Shown here in pieces: positions 25,815-35,123 of a stretch of DNA of 64,000 bases (the stretch's first letter is position 1; each line of letters begins with the position of its first letter). The translations under genes and the position numbers were made by a program. Location of the stretch: the NCBI RefSeq assembly GCF_042427745.1, contig NZ_JBHMFA010000001.1. One strand, 5' to 3'. The notes beneath the pieces were generated by a model. The model had not been told where the DNA came from. It ran no database searches and saw only the letters and a program-made list of their open reading frames with translations. This DNA comes from Algibacter miyuki. Its GTDB lineage: Bacteria > Bacteroidota > Bacteroidia > Flavobacteriales > Flavobacteriaceae.

Positions 25815-27029
25815 ATGCTTGATGCATCCAAAATAAGAGCCGATTTCCCTATTCTATCCAGACAAGTAAACAACAAACCTTTGGTGTATTTCGACAATGC
25901 AGCAACATCGCAAACACCACAGGCTGTAATAGATAGTATAGTAGATTACTACAGTAATTACAATGCTAATATCCATAGAGGTGTGCACCGCTTAAGCCAA
26001 GAAGCTACAGATAAATACGAAATGGCACGCCAGAAAATCCAGGCCCATTTCAACGCGAAACATACACACGAAATTATATTTACTTCGGGCACCACCCATA
26101 GTATCAACTTAGTGGCCAATGGTTTTACGTCTTTACTAGAAAAAGGCGACGAAATTATTGTTTCGGCTTTAGAGCACCATAGCAATATTGTGCCTTGGCA
26201 AATGCTATGCGAGCGTACCGGTGCCATTTTAAAAGTAATCCCCATGAATATTGAAGGTGATCTAGAAATGGATGCTTACGACATGTTACTTTCAAACAAA
26301 ACCAAATTAGTATTTGTAAACCACATTTCGAACGCCTTAGGCACTATAAACCCCATTGAATATATTATTGAAAAGGCACACGAAGTAGGAGCCGCAGTGT
26401 TGATTGATGGCGCTCAAGCCTGCCCACATGTTAAACCAGATGTGCAAGCTTTAGATGTTGATTTTTACGTAGCATCTGCACATAAAATGTGTGGCCCAAC
26501 AGGTGTTGGTATGCTTTACGGAAAAGAGGAATGGTTAAAAAAATTACCACCCTACCAAGGAGGTGGTGAAATGATTGCCGAAGTTACTTTTGAAAAAACA
26601 ACCTATGCCGATTTACCTCATAAATTTGAAGCCGGTACACCTAATATTTGTGGTGGCATCGCCTTTGGAGCCGCTTTAGATTATATGAATAACATTGGTT
26701 TCGATAATATTGCGACCTACGAAAACGAGTTATTAACCTACGCCACCGAACAATTAGAAAACATTGAAGGTTTAAAAATTTACGGCACTGCCAAACATAA
26801 AACTTCAGTAATTTCTTTTAATTTAGAAGGTATTCATCCGTATGACGTGGGTACTATTCTCGATAAATTAGGCATCGCCGTACGTACCGGACACCATTGT
26901 GCACAACCTATTATGGATTTTTATTGCATTCCAGGTACAGTTAGAGCATCCTTCGCATTCTATAACTCCAAAGCAGAAATTGATGTTTTAGTGGCAGGAA
27001 TTAAAAAAGCTAAAATGATGCTGTCATAA
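25815..27029 (+). CDS. sufS: Cysteine desulfurase SufS
   Basis: A 404-residue group II cysteine desulfurase (pyridoxal-phosphate fold type I) that frees sulfur from cysteine as a persulfide. The PLP Schiff-base lysine is Lys224 (SAHKMCGPTG). The active-site cysteine is Cys362 in RTGHHCAQP, the group II motif. The N-terminal YFDNAATSQTP and the FTSGTTHSINLV cofactor segment are also standard. It pairs with sufE downstream. It has its own promoter and is followed by a META-domain lipoprotein gene. Confidence 0.96.
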   Translation: MLDASKIRADFPILSRQVNNKPLVYFDNAATSQTPQAVIDSIVDYYSNYNANIHRGVHRLSQEATDKYEMARQKIQAHFNAKHTHEIIFTSGTTHSINLVANGFTSLLEKGDEIIVSALEHHSNIVPWQMLCERTGAILKVIPMNIEGDLEMDAYDMLLSNKTKLVFVNHISNALGTINPIEYIIEKAHEVGAAVLIDGAQACPHVKPDVQALDVDFYVASAHKMCGPTGVGMLYGKEEWLKKLPPYQGGGEMIAEVTFEKTTYADLPHKFEAGTPNICGGIAFGAALDYMNNIGFDNIATYENELLTYATEQLENIEGLKIYGTAKHKTSVISFNLEGIHPYDVGTILDKLGIAVRTGHHCAQPIMDFYCIPGTVRASFAFYNSKAEIDVLVAGIKKAKMMLS

Positions 27030-27074
27030 AATTAGTTTGGCTTCATTTTTGAAATTAAAAGAGAAAAATTTATC

Positions 27075-27479
27075 ATGAAATTATTAAGTTTATTATTTAT
27101 TACCCTTATTTCTATTAAATCCTGTGGAGATACCACTACTGCAGAAACCTCTAGTTTGAATCTTAATGGAGAATTCCATATTACAGCACTAGAAGCTAAT
27201 ACTGAAGTTCCAGAAAAACTAAGTATTAGTTTTGATACTGAAAAAAATACGGTGTCCGGTTTCTCAGGATGTAACCGATTCTCTGGAACTTATTCCGTAG
27301 AAAACGAAACCATCGCCTTCGGCCCTTTAGCAACCACACGAAAAATGTGCCGTGGTGAAGCAAATGCTATTGAAAGCCAAACTTTATCATTACTTTCTAA
27401 AATTAATGCCTTTTCAATTGAAGGAAAAACATTAAGCCTAAAAGCGGGTACTGAAACTTTGATTAAAGCCGTTCAGTAA
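27075..27479 (+). CDS. META domain lipoprotein (HslJ-like)
   Basis: A 134-residue predicted lipoprotein: signal with lipobox IKSC (Cys17), then a single META domain (about 30-130) marked by VSGFSGCNRFSGTYSVENE, FGPLATTRKMC and the final SLKAGTETLIK. Conserved cysteines in SGCNR and RKMC are typical of the family. META domains occur in the heat-shock protein HslJ and in envelope proteins of unclear function. It lies between sufS (45 bases) and sufE (37 bases), probably in the same transcript. Confidence 0.85.
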   Translation: MKLLSLLFITLISIKSCGDTTTAETSSLNLNGEFHITALEANTEVPEKLSISFDTEKNTVSGFSGCNRFSGTYSVENETIAFGPLATTRKMCRGEANAIESQTLSLLSKINAFSIEGKTLSLKAGTETLIKAVQ

Positions 27480-27516
27480 ATTCTATTATTGTATTTTTAC
27501 ATAAAAATTTGAGATT

Positions 27517-27939
27517 GTGACTATTGAAGCTATTCAAAACGAAATAATTGACGAATTCTCCATGTTTGAAGACTGGGAAGAACGTTACCAATATATGATT
27601 GATTTAGGGAAAGATTTACCCTTAATTAACGACCAATATAAAACCGACAGCAACATTATTAAAGGTTGCCAAAGTAAAGTTTGGGTGCATGCCGAAATGA
27701 ACGATGAAAAAATTGAATTCACTGCCGATAGTGATGCCATAATTACCAAAGGTATTATCGCTATTTTAATTCGTGTATTTAACGACCAGCATCCTAAAGA
27801 TATTATTGAGGCCAACACCGATTTTATTGACAAAATAGGATTGAAAGAACATTTGTCTCCCACACGAGCAAATGGTTTAGTTAGTATGGTAAAGCAGCTT
27901 AAACTGTATGCTATTGCTTACCAAACGCAAATAAAATAA
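27517..27939 (+). CDS. sufE: Cysteine desulfuration protein SufE
   Basis: A 140-residue sulfur acceptor that takes the persulfide from SufS and delivers it to SufB. The reactive cysteine is Cys51 in IIKGCQSKVW, the family signature. Other landmarks are the N-terminal FSMFEDWEERYQYMIDLGK and the C-terminal LSPTRANGLVSMVKQL. The start codon is GTG; no suitable ATG precedes it, and the length is normal for the family. Confidence 0.95.
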   Translation: MTIEAIQNEIIDEFSMFEDWEERYQYMIDLGKDLPLINDQYKTDSNIIKGCQSKVWVHAEMNDEKIEFTADSDAIITKGIIAILIRVFNDQHPKDIIEANTDFIDKIGLKEHLSPTRANGLVSMVKQLKLYAIAYQTQIK

Positions 27940-28007
27940 CATTTAAATCAACCTGTTGCTCTCCTCCAATTTGGAGTCTAAATCAATAAGATTTTAGAAT
28001 TAGAGCA

Positions 28008-28355
28008 ATGAGTAAAAAAGAAATTACCATGAGTGAACCAGCCATAGATACAGCCGCATTAGGCGAAAAAATTGTAAATGTTTTAAAAACAATTTACGAT
28101 CCAGAAATCCCTGTTGATATTTACGAACTTGGCTTAATTTACGATGTATTCGTAAACGAAGATTACGACGTTAAAATATTAATGACACTTACAACACCTA
28201 ACTGCCCTGTTGCAGAAACTTTGCCTTTAGAGGTTGAAGAAAAAGTAAAATCATTAAACGAAGTAAAAGGTGCCGAAGTTGAAATTACTTTCGATCCACC
28301 ATGGACACAAGAATTAATGAGCGAAGAAGCCAAATTAGAACTTGGAATGCTTTAA
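28008..28355 (+). CDS. SufT-like MIP18/DUF59 iron-sulfur maturation protein
   Basis: A 115-residue small acidic protein of the MIP18 (DUF59, PaaD-like) family. Typical motifs are VLKTIYDPEIPVDIYELGLI, a single conserved cysteine in TLTTPNCPVAETLP, and the end FDPPWTQELMSEEAKLELGM. The family helps insert iron-sulfur clusters into target proteins and is often at the end of SUF operons in Gram-positives and Bacteroidetes, where it is called SufT. A second in-frame Met (residue 8, MSEPAIDTAA) is an equally plausible start at base 28029. Confidence 0.88.
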   Translation: MSKKEITMSEPAIDTAALGEKIVNVLKTIYDPEIPVDIYELGLIYDVFVNEDYDVKILMTLTTPNCPVAETLPLEVEEKVKSLNEVKGAEVEITFDPPWTQELMSEEAKLELGML

Positions 28356-28394
28356 AAACAGTATTAAGTTTCTATTATATTTTCTAAAATAATT

Positions 28395-28901
28395 ATGGCA
28401 GACGAAATCATTAATCGCGTTGCGAATAGTATATTAATCACGGTTAATCTTGAAGATTATTATCCACAAGGTAACCGTGTACTTTTTGATATCAAAGATT
28501 GGCTTTTTGAGGGCTTTGTGCTACGAGAAAAAGATTTTAGACTACAAGTTTCCGAATACGATTGGTCGCAACACCAAGGCCAGTACGTTGCTTTAACCTG
28601 CAGTACAGATGCTATAATTCCGGGTTGGGCCTATATGCTTTTAAGCATTCATTTAGAACCTTACGTCAATAAAACCATTATAGGAGACTTAGAAAACTTA
28701 GAAACCGCAATTTATCAAGATATTATTGGAAATTTAGATGTTTCCGAGTTTCAAGACAAACCCATTATTATAAAAGGTTGCTCAAAAAAACCGGTACCAC
28801 AAAACGCATACATCATGTTGGCCACAAAATTACAACCCGTTGCCAAATCTATTATGTACGGCGAAGCATGTTCCTCTGTACCCCTTTTCAAAAAGAGATA
28901 A
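28395..28901 (+). CDS. DUF2480 family protein
   Basis: A 168-residue soluble protein of the DUF2480 family, which is common in Bacteroidetes and often follows SUF genes. Landmarks are IINRVANSILITVNLEDYYP, FDIKDWLFEGFVLREKDFR, AIIPGWAYMLLSIHLEPY and the terminal KGCSKKPVPQNAYI. Two cysteines (in ALTCSTD and IKGCSKK) could bind metal, but this is untested. It is 39 bases downstream of the SufT-like gene and closes the cluster. The function is unknown. Confidence 0.85.
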   Translation: MADEIINRVANSILITVNLEDYYPQGNRVLFDIKDWLFEGFVLREKDFRLQVSEYDWSQHQGQYVALTCSTDAIIPGWAYMLLSIHLEPYVNKTIIGDLENLETAIYQDIIGNLDVSEFQDKPIIIKGCSKKPVPQNAYIMLATKLQPVAKSIMYGEACSSVPLFKKR

Positions 28902-29006
28902 TTCCCTAATTTCATTGTGACTTAATAGCAAATTTAGTGTCCAAACAATAAAAGCAAATACGTTATAAACCGCTTTATCGTTTTGTATCAAACTTTAAAA
29001 ATAACT

Positions 29007-29014
29007 TATATTTG
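29007..29014 (+). promoter_or_regulatory. Promoter of the DUF3078 gene
   Basis: TATATTTG fits TAnnTTTG; a TTTG at 28982-28985 lies 21 bases upstream at the -33 position. The leader is about 20 bases. Confidence 0.65.
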
Positions 29015-29039
29015 CACGCAAATTAAAACAAACTGAAAA

Positions 29040-29981
29040 ATGAAAAAAACGTTATTATTATTGGCATTTTGTATCGGAATGGTTTCCGTAAATGCGCAAA
29101 CTAAAGAAGAATTACACGCTCAAAAAGAAGAAAAACAAGCTATAGCCGATGCTGCTCAAGCTGAAGCAACTGCCATACAAGCAAAAATTGACGCACTTCC
29201 AGGTTGGAGAAAAGGTGCTTTTGGTACTATTGGTGGTAGCTTATCTAACTTTAACAACTGGTACTCGCAAGACACACCAAACAACGCATCTGGTAACATT
29301 GGGTTTACTTTAAACGCTTACGCAAATTTAATTGAAGATAAATTCTTTTGGAGAAACTCGTTAAACACAAATTTAAACTGGGTAAAACTAGATAACAAAG
29401 ACAACAATACGGATGACGATAAAGGTTTTAGTCCAACTACTGATGTATTTAATATTTCATCTTTATACGGTAGAAATATTACTAAAACATTAGCGGCTTC
29501 TGGATTATTGGAATACAGAACAACTTTACTAGATAACTTTAACGATCCTGGATATTTAGACGTAGGTATTGGTGCTACATGGACACCTATTGAAAACTTA
29601 ATTGTTGTTATTCATCCTTTAAACTACAACTTTGTATTTGCTGATGGTGATTCAGTTTTCGAATCGTCTTTAGGTGCTAAAATAGTTGCAGACTATACAA
29701 GACAAATTGGAGCAATTAACTTCAAAACAAACTTCTCTACATTCCAAAGCTACAAATCTAGCGATTTATCCAACTTTACTTGGACCAACTCGTTTAGCTA
29801 CACACTATGGAAAATGATTGGTGTTGGTTTCGATTTTGGATTAAGAAGTAACAAACAAGAAGCTTTAGATTATATCCAAAACTTAGCAATAGTAGATGGT
29901 GGTAACCCAGCCGAAACATTTGACTCTGTAGATAACAAATTACAAACTTATTACACTGTTGGTTTAAGTTATAAATTCTAA
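29040..29981 (+). CDS. DUF3078 outer-membrane protein
   Basis: A 313-residue exported protein: signal peptide (LLLLAFCIGMVSVNAQ, cut after about 19), a short coiled coil rich in Lys, Glu and Ala (20-50), then a beta-rich DUF3078 domain with GWRKGAFGTIGGSLSNFNNW, LNAYANLIEDKFFWRNSLNT and TWTPIENLIVVIHPLNYNFV. It ends in YYTVGLSYKF, an aromatic final strand typical of outer-membrane barrels. It is a common Bacteroidetes surface protein of unknown function. It has its own promoter and terminator and so is independent of SUF. Confidence 0.85.
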   Translation: MKKTLLLLAFCIGMVSVNAQTKEELHAQKEEKQAIADAAQAEATAIQAKIDALPGWRKGAFGTIGGSLSNFNNWYSQDTPNNASGNIGFTLNAYANLIEDKFFWRNSLNTNLNWVKLDNKDNNTDDDKGFSPTTDVFNISSLYGRNITKTLAASGLLEYRTTLLDNFNDPGYLDVGIGATWTPIENLIVVIHPLNYNFVFADGDSVFESSLGAKIVADYTRQIGAINFKTNFSTFQSYKSSDLSNFTWTNSFSYTLWKMIGVGFDFGLRSNKQEALDYIQNLAIVDGGNPAETFDSVDNKLQTYYTVGLSYKF

Positions 29982-30007
29982 TAACTTTCTCTTTTACAGA
30001 AGAAATA

Positions 30008-30043
30008 AAAAAAAGCGCACATCAATGGATGTGCGTTTTTTTT
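30008..30043. terminator. Terminator between the DUF3078 gene and the PBP1A gene
   Basis: The stem CGCACATC (30016-30023) with GATGTGCG (30028-30035) is flanked by an A-run and a T-run. It probably serves both convergent genes. Confidence 0.88.
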
Positions 30044-30050
30044 GTTTTAA

Positions 30051-32306
30051 CTAGTCTTTATTGCCTTTAAATTTCCGCTTCTTCTTTTTACTACTGAATA
30101 TTCTTTTAAAAAAACCATCTCGTTTTTCTTCATTACAATCTAAATCGGAAATGACTTGGTCTGCAGGTGCTTCAAAACGACTTTTTGTTATGCCGTTATA
30201 CGTAGAGTCTTCATTCAATTTAGAATAAAACTTGGCAAATATAGGAAGTGCTGAATTTGCACCCTGCCCTAGCCCTGTGGTTCTAAAACCAATGGCTTGG
30301 TTATCGTTCCCAACCCAAGTTACAGTCACTAAATTTGGTGTAATTCCAACAAACCAACCATCTTTATTATCTTGTGTTGTTCCGGTTTTCCCAGCAATAT
30401 CATTTCGTAATCCATAAGCTGTTCTCAACCTTGAAGCCGTTCCTTTATTCACTGTAGATTGCATGATTTCCAACATCACCTGTCGAGTATAATCTTTAAA
30501 AGCAGGCTCAGCCACTTCTGGTTCAAACTCAGCTATAACTCTACCGTTTCTATCCGTAACTTTAGTAATTGCATAAGGTGTAACCGGTTTGCTATTGTTT
30601 ACATAACTGGCGTAAGCCCCCGTAAGTTCTTTCAAGTTAATTTCTGCAACTCCTAAAGCTATAGATGGTAAGTTGGGCAACGCTTTATTAATCCCCATTT
30701 TTTTTGCCTGTTCTAGCACTTTAGGAATTCCAACTTCATTTAAAACCTTTACAGCAATGGTATTAACCGAATTACTCAAAGCCATTTCCAAATTATAGTT
30801 AAGGTGTTCATCTTCATTTTCACCACCAGAATTCGAAGGCGTCCAACCATTATAATTACTATAAGTTACTTCTGCTAAAGAAAAGTAAGTACAAGGTTCC
30901 ATTCCATTTTCAATAGCAGCAGTATACACAAACGGTTTAAATGTTGAACCCACTTGGCGCTCACTTTGCGAAATATGATCGTATTTAAAGTAACGATAAT
31001 CAATCCCACCAACATAAGTTCGAATAGCACCTGTTTTAGGAGCAATACTCAACATACCTGTATTTAAAAACTTTAAATAGTGCTGTAAACTATCTAAAAC
31101 ACTTATATTTTGAATGGTATCACCTTTCCATTGAAACAATTCTGTTTCACGTTTTACCGCAAGCGAATCATGAATTTGGGACTCAGATAAACCTGCTTCC
31201 TTATATTTTTTATAAAGTGGTAATCTTTTTAAAGCACCTTCAATGAGTTTTTTATTGTTTTTCCAAGGCGCTCTATTTCCGTAGGATGCTTCAAAGTTAT
31301 TTTGCAATACAGCAAGATGCTCTTTCATGGCGTCTTCCGCCATCTGTTGCATGCCAATATCCAACGTAGTATGCACTATAAGTCCGTCGCGGTATAAATC
31401 ATAAGAATCCCCATTTGGTTTCTTAATGCTATCTAAAATAGCCGCTAATTCCTTTTTAACTTGCGCTCTAAAATAAGGCGCGATACCTAAATCATGATTA
31501 AAAGATTTATAATCTAACCCCAATGGTTTTTCTGAATAATAATCAGCAGAATCTTGAGGCATATTTCCATATCTCACCATTTGATTCAGCACCACGTTTC
31601 GTCTATCCGCGCTACGTTCCGGATTCAATCTTGGATTATAATAATTGTTTGCTTTTAGTGAGCCCACTAGCGTAGCCGCTTCATCCTTTGTCAATTCAAA
31701 AGCTGGTTTATTGAAGAATTTACGAGCTGCACTTTCAATGCCATAGGTATTATCAGAAAAAGGAACCGTATTAAAATACATGGTTAGAATCTCTTTTTTG
31801 GAATAAATATTTTCAATACGTTTGGCGATAATAGCTTCTCGAAACTTATTAATCACCATACTGAAAAACTTATAATTCCGCCTGCCGTATAGATTTTTAG
31901 CCAGTTGTAAAGTTATGGTACTTCCACCGCCAGCCGACTTGTCTTGCAATAGAATACTCTTTACAAAAACCCGCATTAAGCTAACATTATCGATACCGTC
32001 ATGTTCAAAAAAACGAACATCTTCAGTAGCCACCAAGGCATCAATAAGGTGTTTCGGAAAATCTTCAAAATGTAAAGGCTGCCTATCATAAATATAATAT
32101 TTACCAATAAGTTTTTCATCTTGATCTAAAACCTGAGTGGCCTCCTCTTGCTTTATAAAACTTAATTCTGTAGCCGTTGGCACTTTACCAAAAAACCCTA
32201 AATAAATACTAATATAGAGTCCGATAAAAAACACAAGAACCGCAGTAAAACAAATCAATGTCCATTTTACCCATTTATTATTCAGTACGCGTTTAATTAA
32301 TGTCAT
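30051..32306 (-). CDS. Penicillin-binding protein 1A (bifunctional peptidoglycan synthase)
   Basis: A 751-residue class A PBP that polymerises and cross-links peptidoglycan. An N-terminal membrane anchor (about 15-37) precedes the GT51 glycosyltransferase domain, with catalytic Glu95 in ATEDVRFFEHDG and GGGSTITLQLAKN. The transpeptidase domain shows SxxK at Ser454-Lys457 (GSTFKPF), SxN in LSNSVNTIA, and KTG in AGKTGTTQD. The C-terminal tail is strongly basic (FFKRIFSSKKKKRKFKGN). It lies 22 bases downstream of hflX and is probably co-transcribed with it. Confidence 0.94.
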   Translation of the reverse strand: MTLIKRVLNNKWVKWTLICFTAVLVFFIGLYISIYLGFFGKVPTATELSFIKQEEATQVLDQDEKLIGKYYIYDRQPLHFEDFPKHLIDALVATEDVRFFEHDGIDNVSLMRVFVKSILLQDKSAGGGSTITLQLAKNLYGRRNYKFFSMVINKFREAIIAKRIENIYSKKEILTMYFNTVPFSDNTYGIESAARKFFNKPAFELTKDEAATLVGSLKANNYYNPRLNPERSADRRNVVLNQMVRYGNMPQDSADYYSEKPLGLDYKSFNHDLGIAPYFRAQVKKELAAILDSIKKPNGDSYDLYRDGLIVHTTLDIGMQQMAEDAMKEHLAVLQNNFEASYGNRAPWKNNKKLIEGALKRLPLYKKYKEAGLSESQIHDSLAVKRETELFQWKGDTIQNISVLDSLQHYLKFLNTGMLSIAPKTGAIRTYVGGIDYRYFKYDHISQSERQVGSTFKPFVYTAAIENGMEPCTYFSLAEVTYSNYNGWTPSNSGGENEDEHLNYNLEMALSNSVNTIAVKVLNEVGIPKVLEQAKKMGINKALPNLPSIALGVAEINLKELTGAYASYVNNSKPVTPYAITKVTDRNGRVIAEFEPEVAEPAFKDYTRQVMLEIMQSTVNKGTASRLRTAYGLRNDIAGKTGTTQDNKDGWFVGITPNLVTVTWVGNDNQAIGFRTTGLGQGANSALPIFAKFYSKLNEDSTYNGITKSRFEAPADQVISDLDCNEEKRDGFFKRIFSSKKKKRKFKGNKD

Positions 32307-32328
32307 AAAATGAAATAAGTGGATTTAT

Positions 32329-33546
32329 TTATTCCATATCCTCGTAATTATAATCGGGATACAGGAATTGATTGTATGGAAAACGTGTTACGTGAATTTC
32401 ACGAACTTCATCATAAACACGCTTTTTGAAATCTTCTAAATTTTGTTTATTTAGTGCCGAAATAAATAGTGCATTATTACCTACTTTGCTCATCCAAGTG
32501 CTTTTCCACTCTTCTAAACTATAGTGTTTTTCGCTACGTTCAGTTTCTAAATCGTCGTCGTCTAAATGTTCCGCTTGGTATGCGTCAATTTTATTAAACA
32601 CCATGATGGTAGGTTTATCACCACTTTTTATTTCACCTAAAATCTTCTCTACAGAAGCGATATGTTCCTCAAAATTGGGATGCGAAATATCTACCACATG
32701 AAGTAATAAATCGGCTTCACGAACTTCGTCTAGCGTACTTTTAAAACTATCCACCAGTTGGGTTGGTAATTTTCTAATAAATCCAACGGTATCCGACAAA
32801 AGAAATGGTAAATTCTGAATAACCACTTTACGCACCGTAGTATCTAAAGTTGCAAAAAGTTTGTTTTCAGCAAAAACATCACTTTTAGAAATGACATTCA
32901 TTAATGTTGATTTACCAACGTTTGTGTATCCTACTAACGCCACACGCACCATTTTACCACGGTTACCGCGTTGCACAGCCATTTGCTTATCAATGGTTTT
33001 AATACGATCTTTTAAAAGCGCAATTTTATCGCGTACAATACGTCTATCCGTTTCAATTTCTGTTTCACCAGGTCCACGCATTCCAATACCCCCTTTTTGA
33101 CGCTCAAGGTGCGTCCACATACCACGTAATCTCGGTAGTAAATATTGACATTGCGCCAATTCTACTTGGGTACGAGCATAACTAGTTTGTGCACGTTGTG
33201 CAAAAATATCGAGTATTAAATTGGTTCTATCTAAAACTTTTACGTTTAGTATTTTACTAATATTACGTTCTTGAGCAGACGATAATTCATCATCAAAAAT
33301 AGCCGTGCTAATATCGTTCTCTTCAATAAACAACCTTACATCTTCCATTTTCCCGGTACCAATAAAGGTTTTCGGGTTAGGCATATCCATTTTTTGCGTA
33401 AAACGCTTAATAGCATAACCGCCGGCAGTAAAGGTTAAAAACTCCAACTCATCTAAATACTCTCTAGATTTCTCTTCGTCTTGCTCTTTAGTTATAACGC
33501 CTATTAAAACAGTGCGTTCTAAAGAAATATCTTTCTCTTCTATCAT
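32329..33546 (-). CDS. hflX: GTPase HflX
   Basis: A 405-residue ribosome-binding GTPase that splits stalled or hibernating 70S ribosomes after stress. The N-terminal HflX domain has the DRTNLILDIFAQRAQT and GGIGMRGPGETEIETDRR segments. The G domain has the P-loop at 206-214 (GYTNVGKST), G3 in LSDTVGFIRKLP and G4 in VFNKIDAY. It is the first gene of a pair with PBP1A. Its -7 element stops 4 bases before the ATG, suggesting leaderless translation. Confidence 0.94.
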   Translation of the reverse strand: MIEEKDISLERTVLIGVITKEQDEEKSREYLDELEFLTFTAGGYAIKRFTQKMDMPNPKTFIGTGKMEDVRLFIEENDISTAIFDDELSSAQERNISKILNVKVLDRTNLILDIFAQRAQTSYARTQVELAQCQYLLPRLRGMWTHLERQKGGIGMRGPGETEIETDRRIVRDKIALLKDRIKTIDKQMAVQRGNRGKMVRVALVGYTNVGKSTLMNVISKSDVFAENKLFATLDTTVRKVVIQNLPFLLSDTVGFIRKLPTQLVDSFKSTLDEVREADLLLHVVDISHPNFEEHIASVEKILGEIKSGDKPTIMVFNKIDAYQAEHLDDDDLETERSEKHYSLEEWKSTWMSKVGNNALFISALNKQNLEDFKKRVYDEVREIHVTRFPYNQFLYPDYNYEDME

Positions 33547-33550
33547 ATTG

Positions 33551-33558
33551 CAAAGTTA
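33551..33558 (-). promoter_or_regulatory. -7 element of hflX, adjacent to the start codon
   Basis: TAACTTTG on the minus strand ends 4 bases before the hflX ATG. It lies back to back with the plus-strand element at 33597. Confidence 0.55.
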
Positions 33559-33596
33559 CATAATTGCTTCGATTTTATTTTTAATTTTTTAAAGCC

Positions 33597-33604
33597 TATT
33601 TTTG
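33597..33604 (+). promoter_or_regulatory. -7 element of the cytoplasmic EEP gene, adjacent to the start codon
   Basis: TATTTTTG ends 4 bases before the ATG at 33609, so the mRNA would be leaderless or nearly so. Confidence 0.55.
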
Positions 33605-33608
33605 AAAT

Positions 33609-34577
33609 ATGATAGACCCCTTTGATGATATTCCAGTGCATACCGATTTGCAAACGGTTGCCTTTTACAATACAGAAAATTTGTTTGACACTTTTAATGA
33701 TAAACATACGTTCGATCGTGATTTTTTACCGAAATCGATTAGAAATTGGACTCCAAAGCGCTACCATAAAAAGTTACGAAAATTGGGTTATGCCATTTCG
33801 CTTATCGGGAGACGAGAAACAGGAAAACATCCTGCTATTGTTGGCTTAGCAGAAGTTGAAAATGCTAAAGTTCTTAAAGATTTATTAGCCTCTAAACATT
33901 TAAAAAACTACGATTATGACTATGTACATTACAATTCGCCAGACGAGCGAGGTATTGACGTAGCGTTACTATTTGATAAAAATGCTTTTGAAGTATTGCA
34001 TTCTGAACCATTTTTTGTTGAATTAACAAACGATAAAGGCTTGCCTGATTACACACGCGATATTTTATTAGTTTCAGGTATTTTAGATGGCGAAAAGGTC
34101 CATATACTTGTAAATCATTGGTCGTCTAGGCGCGAAGGTGAAAAAGAAACAGAACACAAACGCATAGCATCATCGGATAAAGTAGGTGAAATTATTTCGA
34201 ATTTAAGATTAGAAGATTCCGAAGCTAAAATTATCATGATGGGCGATTTTAATGATGATCCCCAAAACAACAGTATCAAACGTTTGGTTGATAATTTTAA
34301 CCTTTTCAATCCTATGGAAACGCTACGTTCTTTTACTAGAGGTACAACGAAACACAATCGTCAATGGAATTTATTCGATCAGATTTTGATTTCTACCAAC
34401 TTTTTTAAAACGTCAGATAATTTATTTGAATACAGTAAAGCTAATATTTTTGATGAAGATTTTCTAAAAACCCGCGACGGTAGATATAAAGGCACCCCCT
34501 ACAGAACCTACGGCGGCACACGCTACAATGGAGGTTATAGCGATCATTTTCCGGTGTATGCTATTTTCAAGAAATAA
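33609..34577 (+). CDS. Endonuclease/exonuclease/phosphatase family protein (no signal peptide)
   Basis: A 322-residue Mg-dependent hydrolase of the EEP superfamily. Active-site segments are TVAFYNTENLFDTFND, LAEVENAKV (Glu), HYNSPDERGIDVALLF, LVNHWSSRREGE, MMGDFNDDPQN (Asp/Asn) and the final YSDHFPVYAI (Asp-His). It lacks a signal peptide and so is probably cytoplasmic. It is paralogous over its length to the exported protein at 40997. The substrate (nucleic acid, nucleotide or phospholipid headgroup) is unknown. It is divergent from hflX and has its own promoter. Confidence 0.88.
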   Translation: MIDPFDDIPVHTDLQTVAFYNTENLFDTFNDKHTFDRDFLPKSIRNWTPKRYHKKLRKLGYAISLIGRRETGKHPAIVGLAEVENAKVLKDLLASKHLKNYDYDYVHYNSPDERGIDVALLFDKNAFEVLHSEPFFVELTNDKGLPDYTRDILLVSGILDGEKVHILVNHWSSRREGEKETEHKRIASSDKVGEIISNLRLEDSEAKIIMMGDFNDDPQNNSIKRLVDNFNLFNPMETLRSFTRGTTKHNRQWNLFDQILISTNFFKTSDNLFEYSKANIFDEDFLKTRDGRYKGTPYRTYGGTRYNGGYSDHFPVYAIFKK

Positions 34578-34650
34578 GAAAAACTAGACTAGGTACCGCT
34601 GCGCTGTGAGAATTCAGAATACAGACCTGATTTTAAAAATATTAATAAGA

Positions 34651-35028
34651 CTAAAAAGCTTGTAAAAACACCCCTGTTAGCCCAAGAATAGCGACTGGTA
34701 AAAGCCAAATCATCCAGATATTGTAGCTTAGTTTTTTATTTTTAAGCATTTTCGCATTCAGTACTTTTCGCTTTCTCCCGCCATATTGCATCCAGTTTTT
34801 AAAGAAAATAAAAATGGTAACCAGCACGAAAAGCGTCCAAGCTTTATCGGACGACATGGTATCCATGTGCATTTTTCCGAAAAATTTTGCAAAAAACACG
34901 CCCAAAAGTAACAATAAACTACATTGCAAAAAAGACACATAAAACGTGGCTATTTGGTTTGCCTTTTTACTTTTTTGAGCTTTGTAGTACTGAAAAATAT
35001 GATAGAATAAAATATCGAATGTATCCAT
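34651..35028 (-). CDS. Small inner-membrane protein, unknown
   Basis: A 125-residue protein with three predicted transmembrane helices (about 28-50, 64-82 and 100-123), separated by a short acidic loop (MHMDTMSSDKAW) and a basic loop (GGRKRKVLNAKMLKNKK). The basic loop should face the cytoplasm. No family is recognised. It is on the same strand as the PhoD-like gene and 95 bases beyond its stop-to-start gap, so a shared transcript is possible but not shown. Confidence 0.7.
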   Translation of the reverse strand: MDTFDILFYHIFQYYKAQKSKKANQIATFYVSFLQCSLLLLLGVFFAKFFGKMHMDTMSSDKAWTLFVLVTIFIFFKNWMQYGGRKRKVLNAKMLKNKKLSYNIWMIWLLPVAILGLTGVFLQAF

Positions 35029-35123
35029 GCGGCGAAATTAGGATTATTTTATGTTGTATTTGAAACTTTTATTCATAAAGCTGTTTTTTCTGCTCACTTT
35101 ATTTTTCATCTAATAATTTCTAC

